This document shows positions 52,515-60,687 of a DNA stretch of 64,000 bases, piece after piece. Under the pieces are notes generated by a model. That model worked only from the letters and a program-made list of their open reading frames with translations, was not told where the DNA came from and ran no database searches. The stretch covers positions 1 through 64,000 of the forward strand of contig NZ_BMDJ01000002.1 of assembly GCF_014635725.1 (NCBI RefSeq), given 5' to 3'. This DNA is from Pedobacter mendelii. Lineage in GTDB: Bacteria; Bacteroidota; Bacteroidia; Sphingobacteriales; Sphingobacteriaceae. Positions within the stretch are counted from its first letter, which is position 1. Each line of letters begins with the position of its first letter. Made by a program: the position numbers and the translations under genes.

Positions 52515-53951
52515 ATGAAAAGATTAAACTCAACAATATTTCTGTTCATGATTGTATTCATGTTCAGTTCTTGCGAAAAAATTTTAGACAAAGAACCAAC
52601 GGATAGGATTTCGATAGCCGATCTTTTTAAAGATACGCAAGGTGCAAAAACAGCTTTGGCAGGCGCTTATCACGATCTTTTAAGTGAAGATCATTATCTA
52701 AAAAACAGTATGGTCTATCCCGATCTTTTGGGAGGAAACATTAAATACAGTAAAACCGTTAATAACCGACTGGAAGATATTTATAATGCTAGTCAAACGC
52801 CACTTTTATCTTCAATGAGTGCTACTTATGCAAGTTTATATGCCGAATTGAATAACGTAAACAACATTATTTCTTATACCACAACCGCTACAGGATCTGA
52901 TTTGGATAAGGCTAAAATAATTGCGGAAGCAAAATGTTTAAGAGCACTTATACATTTCGATTTGGTTCGGGCATTCGCAAAACCCTTTAGCGCAACTACG
53001 GATGGATCTCATACCGGAATTGTGGTAAACTTGAAACCACAACTATATGGAGATCCGGCACCAGTTAGAGTTTCTGTAGCTCAAACCTACCAAGCCATCG
53101 TAAACGATTTATTGGATGCCATAAATACCTTCGATAACAACAACGGTGGTATTTTAAGTGGTGGTTACAAGCAAAATTATTTCACAAAAGCTTCCGCTCA
53201 AGCACTTTTAGCCAAAGTTTACTTAAATACAAATAATTGGGATAAGGCGTTTAGCACTGCCGATGAATTAATAAAAAGTAATCAATACAGCCTAATTAGC
53301 AACGTAAATTATGTTGCCAGTTGGACCGGACGTGTACCTTCAAGCGAATCGATTTTTGAAATTGCTATTGAAACCGCATTCTCTAGTACTGGGCTGGGTG
53401 GTTATTACGATATTACCAACACAACTTACAGGCAGTATGCAGCAACAGCCGACATCACTTCTTTGTATTCAGCAACAGATGTAAGAAGAACTGCAACCAT
53501 GTTTAATAGCATCGTAATAAGCGGAACAACCTATTTTTTTACAAAGAAATATGCAAATGGCTCAACCAACCAAACGCCAATTAAAGTACTTAGATTATCA
53601 GAATTATATCTAATCAGGGCTGAGGCAGCTGTTGAAAAAGCTACACCCGATTTCACCATTGCAAATGCTGATTTGAATTTGATTAGAAAACGTGGAGATG
53701 CCTCTGCAACCACTTTAAACAGCACAATTAAATCAGATTTGGTAGACGCTATTTTACTAGAGCGAAGAAAAGAGTTAGCCTTTGAAGGAAACTTATTGTT
53801 TGATCTTGCTCGCCGTAAAAAAAATATTGTAAGAACTGATTGCAATGCTGTTTCCTGCAATATCAATGCTGATGATTTTAGATTGGTTATGCCTTTGCCA
53901 GCAAATACCGTCATTGCAAATTCTTCAATTGTTCAAAATCAAGGTTATTAA
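52515..53951 (+). CDS. SusD/RagB substrate-binding lipoprotein
   Basis: The 478-residue lipoprotein (MFSSCEK, Cys about 20) has the SusD plan: N-terminal LDKEPTDRISIADLFKD, TPR-like helices with AEAKCLRALIHFDLVRAFAKPF, and the C-terminal LSELYLIRAEAAVE plus LDAILLERRKELAFEGNLLFDLAR-type signature (here VDAILLERRKELAFEG). It lies 11 bases after susC and forms the lid of the transporter. Confidence 0.9.
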   Translation: MKRLNSTIFLFMIVFMFSSCEKILDKEPTDRISIADLFKDTQGAKTALAGAYHDLLSEDHYLKNSMVYPDLLGGNIKYSKTVNNRLEDIYNASQTPLLSSMSATYASLYAELNNVNNIISYTTTATGSDLDKAKIIAEAKCLRALIHFDLVRAFAKPFSATTDGSHTGIVVNLKPQLYGDPAPVRVSVAQTYQAIVNDLLDAINTFDNNNGGILSGGYKQNYFTKASAQALLAKVYLNTNNWDKAFSTADELIKSNQYSLISNVNYVASWTGRVPSSESIFEIAIETAFSSTGLGGYYDITNTTYRQYAATADITSLYSATDVRRTATMFNSIVISGTTYFFTKKYANGSTNQTPIKVLRLSELYLIRAEAAVEKATPDFTIANADLNLIRKRGDASATTLNSTIKSDLVDAILLERRKELAFEGNLLFDLARRKKNIVRTDCNAVSCNINADDFRLVMPLPANTVIANSSIVQNQGY

Positions 53952-53961
53952 TTTATAATAC

Positions 53962-54573
53962 ATGAAAAAGCTATTCATTTTCTTAACGGCAATTGTTCTT
54001 GCAACCGGATGTAAAAAAGATCAACCACAAGATAAAGCAGATCTTTATCCAGATCAACCTGCAAGCATCCCATCATCAAGTGCGATGGCAACTTTTCAGT
54101 CAAATGTTGCATTTTACCAAATGTTTGTTTATCGTTTCGATCCAGTTAGTAATGCCTGGACAAATAGAATTGCTAGTCACTTTTCTACCACTTCTGCTAC
54201 AGACCCTACCTTTTTAGGCTTTACCAATCCAAATGTTCCCGATAGCGGCGTACCCATGTTTGATATGGTAAGGTTATATTCCACGCAAACTGGCACAACA
54301 AATATTAGAACAGTTAAGATAAATGTTGATCAGGTACTCCAATTTCTTCCAGATTACATTGGAGCAAAAACAGGTGTTGTAAAAGTTAAAACACAGGATG
54401 TTGTATTAACCAAAGCCGATGCAAGTACATTTAAAATCGGAATAAGTGGTTCAGGAACATATAGCGAGGTTACAAAAATTATAGACCTTTCCATCACTTT
54501 TAATGAAGCTGCAATTGGCGGCACAACTAAAACATTTGCTTACAAATTGAGTCCTACAGCCATAGCTTTATAA
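53962..54573 (+). CDS. Lipoprotein of unknown function in Sus operon
   Basis: The 203-residue lipoprotein (ATGCKK, Cys about 17) has a beta-rich body and no catalytic motif that I recognise. The position between susD and the cytochrome peroxidase, with 10- and 4-base gaps, suggests a surface accessory that binds the same ligand. Confidence 0.7.
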   Translation: MKKLFIFLTAIVLATGCKKDQPQDKADLYPDQPASIPSSSAMATFQSNVAFYQMFVYRFDPVSNAWTNRIASHFSTTSATDPTFLGFTNPNVPDSGVPMFDMVRLYSTQTGTTNIRTVKINVDQVLQFLPDYIGAKTGVVKVKTQDVVLTKADASTFKIGISGSGTYSEVTKIIDLSITFNEAAIGGTTKTFAYKLSPTAIAL

Positions 54574-54577
54574 AAGA

Positions 54578-55708
54578 ATGAAAAGAATTACCATAATTTT
54601 TTCTGTGTTAATCGCATTTATTATTACAACAGCGTTTTTGCAGGATAAAGAATATACCATTGCTCAACTTAGAGAAATTTATAGTAGTGATGTATCTAAA
54701 TGGCCAAAACCAAACTTAGATAATGAGGCAAAACCAGACTTTAAAGATATTGGTTACCTTGGTCGTCCGGTTTATCCAGCAAACAACCCCTACTCCGCTG
54801 AAAAAGAAAAACTGGGAAAACTACTTTTCTTTGATCCACGAATGTCAGTTTCTAAGCAGATTGCCTGTGCATCTTGTCACGATCCGGAGTTGGGCTGGGG
54901 CGATGGCAAACGAGTAGCTTACGGCCATGACCGCCAAAATGGGAAAAGAAATGCCATGACGATTTTAAATACAGCTTTTTATCAAAAACTATTTTGGGAT
55001 GGAAGAGCTACAAGCTTAGAACATCAGTCGGGTTTCCCGGTAAAAGATCACGTAGAAATGAATCAAGATTTATCTTTAATGGTAGAAAACATCAGTAAAA
55101 TTGATGGCTATAAACCGTTATTTGCAAGTGCATTTGGTTCAGAAAACGTTAATTTAGATCGGATTCAGCAAGCAATAGCTACTTTTGAACGTGGAATTGT
55201 GAGCACTAATAGTAGATTTGATGCTTTTGTAAAAGGAAACAAGGCTATTTTAAAAGACGAAGAAGTTTTGGGCTTACACTTGTTTAGAACAAAAGCACGC
55301 TGTATTAATTGCCATAACACGTCATTATTTAGCGATAACAAATTTCATAATGATGGACAGGCTTTATTAGGTTCTAAGTTTGAAGATCTGGGTTTGTATA
55401 ACGTGACTAAAAAATTAAAAGATGTAGGTGCTTTTAGAACGCCATCTTTAAGAGAAACTAACATTACAGGCCCTTGGATGCATCACGGTAATTTTCCATC
55501 GCTAAAAGATGTAATAGAATTTTACAATCTTGGTAATCCAATAGCCGAACAAAGGGCACTGAAAGTTCCTGATTCTCTGAAAACACCAAAATCGGCTATG
55601 CTACAAAAATTAAATCTTACCTTGCCTGAGCAGAATGCGTTGGAAGCTTTCTTAAAATCTATAAGCACAAGGGTAAATAAAATAAATCCACCCATACTTC
55701 CAAAATAA
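54578..55708 (+). CDS. Di-heme cytochrome c peroxidase family protein
   Basis: The 376-residue exported protein has two c-type heme motifs, CASCH (Cys97-His101) and CINCH (Cys242-His246), and the family landmarks LFFDPRMS, WDGRATSLEHQ and DVGAFRTPSLRE. It belongs to the CcpA/MauG superfamily. As the last gene of the SusC/SusD operon it may oxidise the imported compound or heme, or handle peroxide during uptake. Substrate not visible. Confidence 0.9.
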   Translation: MKRITIIFSVLIAFIITTAFLQDKEYTIAQLREIYSSDVSKWPKPNLDNEAKPDFKDIGYLGRPVYPANNPYSAEKEKLGKLLFFDPRMSVSKQIACASCHDPELGWGDGKRVAYGHDRQNGKRNAMTILNTAFYQKLFWDGRATSLEHQSGFPVKDHVEMNQDLSLMVENISKIDGYKPLFASAFGSENVNLDRIQQAIATFERGIVSTNSRFDAFVKGNKAILKDEEVLGLHLFRTKARCINCHNTSLFSDNKFHNDGQALLGSKFEDLGLYNVTKKLKDVGAFRTPSLRETNITGPWMHHGNFPSLKDVIEFYNLGNPIAEQRALKVPDSLKTPKSAMLQKLNLTLPEQNALEAFLKSISTRVNKINPPILPK

Positions 55709-55792
55709 TGTAATAAATATAACTATCTATGAAATAATTATTTAAGAATTAGCTTGTAGATAGTTTGTCCTTTGATGGCATCAAAAAACTTA

Positions 55793-55951
55793 GAGCCTGT
55801 TTAAATTTATATTGTGAAAATGTTTATCGCTTATTTTTTGAGCGAAACAAGGCAAATGTTGCAGAGATAGCCAACCCATCTCGAAATATTTAACGATGTT
55901 ACAGCCATTAAGAAGCATAAACAAATTATTAGATAAATTTTAAATAGGCTC
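55793..55951. mobile_element. MITE-like element with terminal inverted repeats
   Basis: GAGCCTGTTTAAATTTAT (55793-55810) and the reverse complement of ATAAATTTTAAATAGGCTC (55933-55951) agree except for one mismatch and one indel. The 159-base element has no coding capacity. This is the form of a miniature element mobilised by a related transposase elsewhere in the genome. Confidence 0.6.
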
Positions 55952-56143
55952 TTATTATATCACAAAAGTTGTTTCAGAAAGAACCCCAGCTCCAATAACC
56001 AGATTTAAGCGATGCTTTCTTTGTTTTTACAGTAGCCATGTGCTAAAACCGTCTTAAAAAAAATTTTAAAATAATCTTTGAAACAAAATCTTAATTTTCT
56101 ATATTTGCAACCCCAAAGGGAATACAGCGATTGTATTAATAAT

Positions 56144-56216
<73 letters not shown>

Positions 56217-56285
56217 CTAAATGCCTTTCCTACCGAAAGGCATTTATTTTAAACATTAATCTACCGATAATTCGGGTAGACTGAT

Positions 56286-56369
56286 GCTCGGGTGGTGGAA
56301 CTGGTAGACACGCAGGACTTAAAATCCTGTGCTTTCAAAGGCGTGCGGGTTCGATTCCCGCCCCGAGTA
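56286..56369 (+). tRNA. tRNA-Leu(UAA)
   Basis: The gene has acceptor GCTCGGG/CCCGAGT, D-arm with TGGTGGAACTGGTAGACA, anticodon stem CAGGA/TCCTG with loop CTTAAAA (anticodon TAA), a long variable arm and T-arm GGGTTCGATTCCC, typical of class II tRNA-Leu. Its last bases and terminator recur at 47230, a possible trace of site-specific integration. Confidence 0.95.
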
Positions 56370-56398
56370 CGAATGGGAATTGTACCCATTTTTGAAGA

Positions 56399-56427
56399 GG
56401 GTTGTTCCAAAAAGAGCAACCCTTTTT
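56399..56427 (+). terminator. Rho-independent terminator after tRNA-Leu
   Basis: GGGTTG and CAACCC form the stem, closed further by TTCC/AGAG-region pairing, followed by five T. It closes the tRNA-Gly/tRNA-Leu unit. Confidence 0.8.
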
Positions 56428-56763
56428 CTTTGAAATTCAAGACGTTATAGGATAAACCGCCGTCAATTGACTCATCTCACCAAAAATATTTTACTCATAA
56501 CACCCTTTTATTTAAGAGCTTACAAATTATTGAAAATTGGCGCAACCAGGTCAAAATAATTGGTTTGTTCAATAAGCTACAGATAGTGTTTTCTTTAAAT
56601 TCAAATACATGTTGCATTCACTATGATATTTTACTTAATAATCTGTACTGTCTTACCAATTTTAAGACTCAATATAATAAGTGGGATTAATCTAAATTAC
56701 AACAATTGGGACTAAACCGCCTTGATACCCTATTCGTATGTCTATTATATCAAACCTAAGGAT
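56428..56763. other. Gene-free stretch upstream of DoxX-like gene
   Basis: AT-rich DNA with no plausible gene. A short GGCGCAACCAGGTC segment near 56539 only vaguely resembles the IS21-type repeats at the left edge. No other structure was seen. Confidence 0.5.
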
Positions 56764-57303
56764 ATGCTGGGCATCAAAAGACTATCGGAAAAGAGAATAA
56801 TTGCTTGGAAGGCAAGAAATGGGATGAATATACTTCGCATTTGCTTGGGCATCATCTTCATCTGGTTTGGCTTTCTCAAGTTCTTTCCTGGGGCAAGTTC
56901 TGCCGAAGAGATCGCAGGAAGAACAATCCTTAAGCTAAGCTTAGGTTGGGTTAAGCCAGAAGTGTCAATGCCAGTTTTGGCGGTATGGGAATGCGTTATT
57001 GGTCTTGGACTAATTTCCAAAGCCTGGCTGAGGCTGACACTAATTCTACTCTATCTTCAGATGGCTGGAACATTTCTTCCCCTATTATTCTTTCCACACG
57101 AAACCTTCAATCATTCATTATTCGTACCAACCCTTTTGGGTCAATATATCATAAAAAACTTTGTGCTGATATCCAGCGGGATCGTCATTGGCGCTACCCT
57201 AAAAGGCGGGAAGTTAGTCTCCTCACCCTTAGTGGCAGAAAAAAGCATTAAACGGGAAAAGCGATTTGGTCGCATCAGGCGTATTTTAAGACTGGGAGCC
57301 TAA
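56764..57303 (+). CDS. DoxX-like four-helix membrane protein
   Basis: This protein of about 179 residues has four hydrophobic helices between residues 25 and 150; the first (ILRICLGIIFIWFGFLKFFPG) is typical of DoxX-like proteins. A basic tail (RRILRL) ends it. The start at ATG 56764 is preferred to an upstream TTG. It stands alone, and its function is unknown. Confidence 0.7.
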   Translation: MLGIKRLSEKRIIAWKARNGMNILRICLGIIFIWFGFLKFFPGASSAEEIAGRTILKLSLGWVKPEVSMPVLAVWECVIGLGLISKAWLRLTLILLYLQMAGTFLPLLFFPHETFNHSLFVPTLLGQYIIKNFVLISSGIVIGATLKGGKLVSSPLVAEKSIKREKRFGRIRRILRLGA

Positions 57304-57390
57304 TTAAAAATTAATTCAAGCCTTTGTAAGCAACAACCAGTAGGATATCTTGTTATCAAATATCTAACAAAACTAATTAGTTTTCTTCCT

Positions 57391-57419
57391 AGCTAACCCT
57401 ACATACATGAGGGTTAGCT
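57391..57419. repeat. Perfect 10-bp inverted repeat
   Basis: AGCTAACCCT (57391-57400) and AGGGTTAGCT (57410-57419) are exact reverse complements with a 9-base loop. There is no T-tract, so it is not a standard terminator. It lies 88 bases after the DoxX-like gene. Confidence 0.5.
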
Positions 57420-57926
57420 TACCATCGGTTTAAGGTTTTAGGGCTTCAGAGCTGCCGAGACCTAGAACTTAACCATCTTTATTCCATAAATAAAAAAATA
57501 ACTGTAAATTCTTGAAATACAATTCAAAATACCTTTAAATCAATAAATTACTTGAAATTTAATCTGTTTAAAAAACTGCCTCTTTTTAATTTATGCGTAA
57601 ATGTCTACATAACAAAATAATAACCATGATAAAAATCTTCTAATCTGCACTTGCCATAGTGGCTATCCGTTTTGCATCAAATACATACATAAAGGCATAG
57701 TATAAAATGTTTGGATAAAAAATGGACGGAACGAAAATGGTAGGTATTTTGCGCTTCCCAAATTCAGACCAGTTAAAAGTAGAATTCTAAATCAAGTTTA
57801 ATGGTAATTTTATTAAGAGCTTATATTCTGAATATATTTTAATAAGATCCTAAAAAAAGAATTGTTGTACTCTTCCTGTGTCATTACACTTTCAAATTAA
57901 TACAATTTAAATGCAGATTAACCTAT

Positions 57927-57977
57927 TTAGTATATTAATAAACTTTAATATCATAAATTAGTATAAAAATATACTAA
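57927..57977. promoter_or_regulatory. Operator-like TTAGTATA repeats before folE
   Basis: TTAGTATA (57958-57965), AAAA and TATACTAA (57970-57977) form a perfect 8-bp palindrome ending 8 bases before the folE start codon. A further direct copy, TTAGTATA, is at 57927-57934, 31 bases (three helical turns) upstream. A repressor such as the MarR protein encoded in this cluster could bind here; that link is inference. Confidence 0.55.
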
Positions 57978-57985
57978 ATACATAT

Positions 57986-58633
57986 ATGCCAGAACACAAC
58001 CTAGCAGATTACGAGATTGATGCTGAAAACTTTAGAACGCCTTTAAAGTCAAATGCATTCGAAATGGATGATGAAAGCAAGATATCGCTAATATCCGATC
58101 ATTTTACAAGCATACTTAATATTCTAGGACTTGACCTGACTGATGACAGTTTGAAAGGCACCCCGGATAGAATTGCAAAAATGTATGTAAAGGAAATATT
58201 TAGTGGCTTAAATCCAGCAAACAAGCCCGTCCCTACTCTTTTCGATAACCATTATCGTTATAGCGAAATGTTGGTTGAAAAGAATATAGCAGTTTTTAGT
58301 AATTGCGAACATCACTTTGTTCCAATTACAGGAAAAGCACATGTAGCCTACATAAGTAAGGGAAAAGTAATTGGCTTATCAAAACTTAACCGCATAGTTC
58401 AATATTACTCAAGAAGACCCCAGGTACAAGAAAGGCTTACTATTCAGATTGCGGAAGAAATTAAGCGGGTAATGGAAACAGATGATGTAGCGGTAATGAT
58501 TGATGCCAACCACCACTGTGTTTCTTCCCGTGGTATTCAGGATATAGGCAGCTCTACGATAACTACATCATTTAGCGGGAAATTTAAGAATGTAGATACT
58601 AGAAACGAATTTTTAAGATATATAGGGCAATGA
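57986..58633 (+). CDS. folE: GTP cyclohydrolase I (FolE), zinc-dependent type
   Basis: The 215-residue protein converts GTP to dihydroneopterin triphosphate. The zinc ligands are visible: Cys107 and His110 in NCEHHFVP and Cys178 in NHHCVSSRG. GLSKLNRIVQYYSRRPQVQERL is the catalytic family block. The 25-30 residue N-terminal stretch is variable. It overlaps the SDR gene by 4 bases and starts the photolyase cluster, suggesting that it makes pterin or folate for a light-harvesting cofactor. Confidence 0.92.
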   Translation: MPEHNLADYEIDAENFRTPLKSNAFEMDDESKISLISDHFTSILNILGLDLTDDSLKGTPDRIAKMYVKEIFSGLNPANKPVPTLFDNHYRYSEMLVEKNIAVFSNCEHHFVPITGKAHVAYISKGKVIGLSKLNRIVQYYSRRPQVQERLTIQIAEEIKRVMETDDVAVMIDANHHCVSSRGIQDIGSSTITTSFSGKFKNVDTRNEFLRYIGQ

Positions 58634-59349
58634 GATTCCAAAATAAAAATATTCTTGTAATTGGAGGCAGTTCGGGCATAGGCCTCGATCTTATACAATT
58701 ACTAAGTAAGGAAGGTGCTAATGTTTTTACCGCGTCAAGAACTAGTTCAGATAACTGGCCAGCATCCGTAAACTATCTGGAGATTAATGTTATGGAAAAC
58801 ACCGAAAGTTTGTCTTCTTTTGTACCGGATGAACTACACGGCATTGTATATAGCGTTGGAAACATTAACTTAAAACCGTTTTCAAGAGTTAGTGAAAGCG
58901 ACTTTATAGATGATTTCCGATTAAATGTTGTTGGCGCAGCGCTATCTATACAGCAAACACTAAAATCATTAAAGAATGCGACATCAGCATCAGTTGTGCT
59001 AATCAGCTCTGTTGCGGCGAAAACAGGTATGGGCTTTCACGCTAGCATTGCGGCTTCTAAAGCTGCACTCGAAGGACTTGCCATATCGCTTGCGGCCGAA
59101 CTAAGCAGCAATCAAATCAGGGTTAATGTAGTTGCGCCATCTCTTACCAATACTCCACTTGCTTCAAAACTACTCAATACCCCAGATAAAATGGAAGCAT
59201 CGGCAAAGAGACATCCACTTGGAAAATATGGTGAGCCAAAAGATATAAGCGCTGCTATAGCATTTCTACTATCTGACGAAAGCAGTTGGATAACTGGGCA
59301 AGTTATACCTGTAGATGGTGGCATGGGTAATTTAAGGACAAATCTATAG
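58630..59349 (+). CDS. SDR-family oxidoreductase lacking the catalytic Tyr
   Basis: The 239-residue short-chain dehydrogenase fold has the nucleotide site GGSSGIG (12-18), a D-rich loop, VLISSVAA with Ser126/127 and a C-terminal VDGGMGN. The usual Tyr-x-x-x-Lys reads Ile140-Ala-Ala-Ser-Lys144, so the catalytic Tyr is absent while Lys remains. It overlaps folE by 4 bases. A role in pterin or folate reduction is possible from context, but the missing Tyr calls for a different mechanism. Confidence 0.8.
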   Translation: MRFQNKNILVIGGSSGIGLDLIQLLSKEGANVFTASRTSSDNWPASVNYLEINVMENTESLSSFVPDELHGIVYSVGNINLKPFSRVSESDFIDDFRLNVVGAALSIQQTLKSLKNATSASVVLISSVAAKTGMGFHASIAASKAALEGLAISLAAELSSNQIRVNVVAPSLTNTPLASKLLNTPDKMEASAKRHPLGKYGEPKDISAAIAFLLSDESSWITGQVIPVDGGMGNLRTNL

Positions 59350-59417
59350 CCATAATATTTCATATACAACAATGGCAAAACCTAAATTAATTGATCTAAA
59401 AATAAAACCCAATAACC

Positions 59418-60032
59418 ATGCTGTATAACCTAATCAATGAACTTGTGACATTGGTAAAAACATACGAAAATAGTTCAGAGCACCCAACTGAAGATATCTT
59501 TGATTTCCAAAATTGGCTTAATGGGCATATCAAAAGTGATTTAAAAAAATCAGTTAAAGAACCAAATTGGGAGGGCAAAGCAAATGGACGCTCTGCAGAT
59601 AGTGTGATCAATACTTCATTGGTTCATTTATACAGGTACTCCAAAATACATTCTAAGGCTGCAATTGCCGATACTATGTTCTCTACACCAGATGAATTTA
59701 TATACTTAATTAATCTGGTCTCTGGCGGCAGTATGAGCAAAACGGCACTCATTAAACAGAATATCCACGAAAAACCAGTCGGCACCTTAATTATCAATAG
59801 ACTACTTTCCAAAGGGCTGATAGAGCAGCAATCTGTTGATAGCGATAAAAGGAGCAAAATTATACACATAACACCAAAGGGATTACAACACCTAAAGGAA
59901 AATATGGAGAACATAAAACTTGCCTCAGCCAATGTTACCGAGCCACTTTCTTATGTAGAAAAGATGGAATTAATTACCTTAATGCTTAAGCTTGAGGATT
60001 TTCACGCTGTACAATCTGCCGGAAAGTTTTAG
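59418..60032 (+). CDS. MarR-family transcription regulator
   Basis: The 204-residue protein has a winged helix (about 100-160) with SKTALIKQNIHEKPVGTLIINRLLSKGLIEQQSVDSDKR, the MarR pattern including a wing with DSDKRSK. It is longer than most MarR proteins because of a 75-residue N-terminal extension. It lies within the photolyase cluster and is the natural candidate to bind the TTAGTATA repeats upstream of folE. Confidence 0.8.
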   Translation: MLYNLINELVTLVKTYENSSEHPTEDIFDFQNWLNGHIKSDLKKSVKEPNWEGKANGRSADSVINTSLVHLYRYSKIHSKAAIADTMFSTPDEFIYLINLVSGGSMSKTALIKQNIHEKPVGTLIINRLLSKGLIEQQSVDSDKRSKIIHITPKGLQHLKENMENIKLASANVTEPLSYVEKMELITLMLKLEDFHAVQSAGKF

Positions 60033-60147
60033 CAAATCTGAAAAAATTAAATCAAATTAAAGATAAAAAACGGTCAGTATTTTAATTTAGAACTGATTAA
60101 TCCATCAGCCTAAAATTTTTAAATTAGGTATCTGAATTTCAGTAAAA

Positions 60148-60297
60148 ATGAAAACAGAAAAAAAAGAAAACTTTCCATCAAAAATCTGCATGGTTTGCAA
60201 CAGACCTTTTAATTGGCGAAAAAAATGGGCTAAAGTTTGGATTGATGTAAAATACTGTAGTGATAAATGCAGAAAAAACAGCAAATCAAAACAGTAG
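60148..60297 (+). CDS. DUF2256 small zinc-ribbon-like protein
   Basis: The 49-residue protein has four Cys in two pairs, CMVCNRPFNWRKKW (15-28) and CSDKC (38-42), exactly the DUF2256 layout. Such proteins are repeatedly encoded beside cryptochrome/photolyase genes in Bacteroidota. The function is unknown. Confidence 0.85.
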   Translation: MKTEKKENFPSKICMVCNRPFNWRKKWAKVWIDVKYCSDKCRKNSKSKQ

Positions 60298-60402
60298 ACA
60301 TATTAACGCTAAAAAATAATTTCTTATTAATTTAAAATGAAACAGCTATTCACTGATACAGGATTAATAATCCTTGACAGCCAGAAATTAACCTAAAAAA
60401 CT

Positions 60403-60684
60403 ATGAATGAAAGAATATTATCAATAATCGAAATTGATAGGGTTATAGAAATGGCCTGGGAAGACCGTACAACATTTGAAGCTATCGAAATGCAGTTTGG
60501 ATTAAAACATACAGAAGTGATTGCACTTATGCGCAGAGAGATGAAGGCCAGCAGTTTTAAAATGTGGAGAAAAAGAACCGGAAAAAGGCTTACAAAACAC
60601 GCTGCATTGAGAAATATAAATGTAACCCGATTTAAGAGTGCACAGCAAAGAACCATAACCAGTAATAAGATTTCTAAACGATAG
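60403..60684 (+). CDS. TIGR03643-family small protein
   Basis: The 93-residue basic helical protein has IEIDRVIEMAWEDRTTFEAI (9-28), followed by FGLKHTEVIALMRREMKASSFKMWRKR, matching the TIGR03643 family, which is linked to photolyase genes. The helix-turn-helix-like arrangement suggests DNA binding. It is 3 bases upstream of the photolyase-like gene. Confidence 0.8.
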   Translation: MNERILSIIEIDRVIEMAWEDRTTFEAIEMQFGLKHTEVIALMRREMKASSFKMWRKRTGKRLTKHAALRNINVTRFKSAQQRTITSNKISKR

Positions 60685-60687
60685 GTA

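Larger units (their letters stand above)
57304..57985. other. 682-base gene-free stretch with hairpin and operator-like repeat
   Basis: No credible reading frame. It contains a perfect 10-bp inverted repeat at 57391-57419 and, just before folE, a palindrome of TTAGTATA half-sites at 57958-57977 with an additional half-site at 57927-57934. Confidence 0.6.

Noticed and set aside
56534..56560. IS21-like repeat near tRNA-Leu
   Set aside because: Only a short segment (TTGGCGCAACCAGGTC) resembles the left-edge units; no second copy is nearby.
59372..59428. 18-codon frame overlapping the MarR start
   Set aside because: Too short to judge and no leader-peptide features; could be chance.
60337..60396. 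19-codon frame before the TIGR03643 gene
   Set aside because: No ribosome-binding or attenuator structure seen; probably chance.
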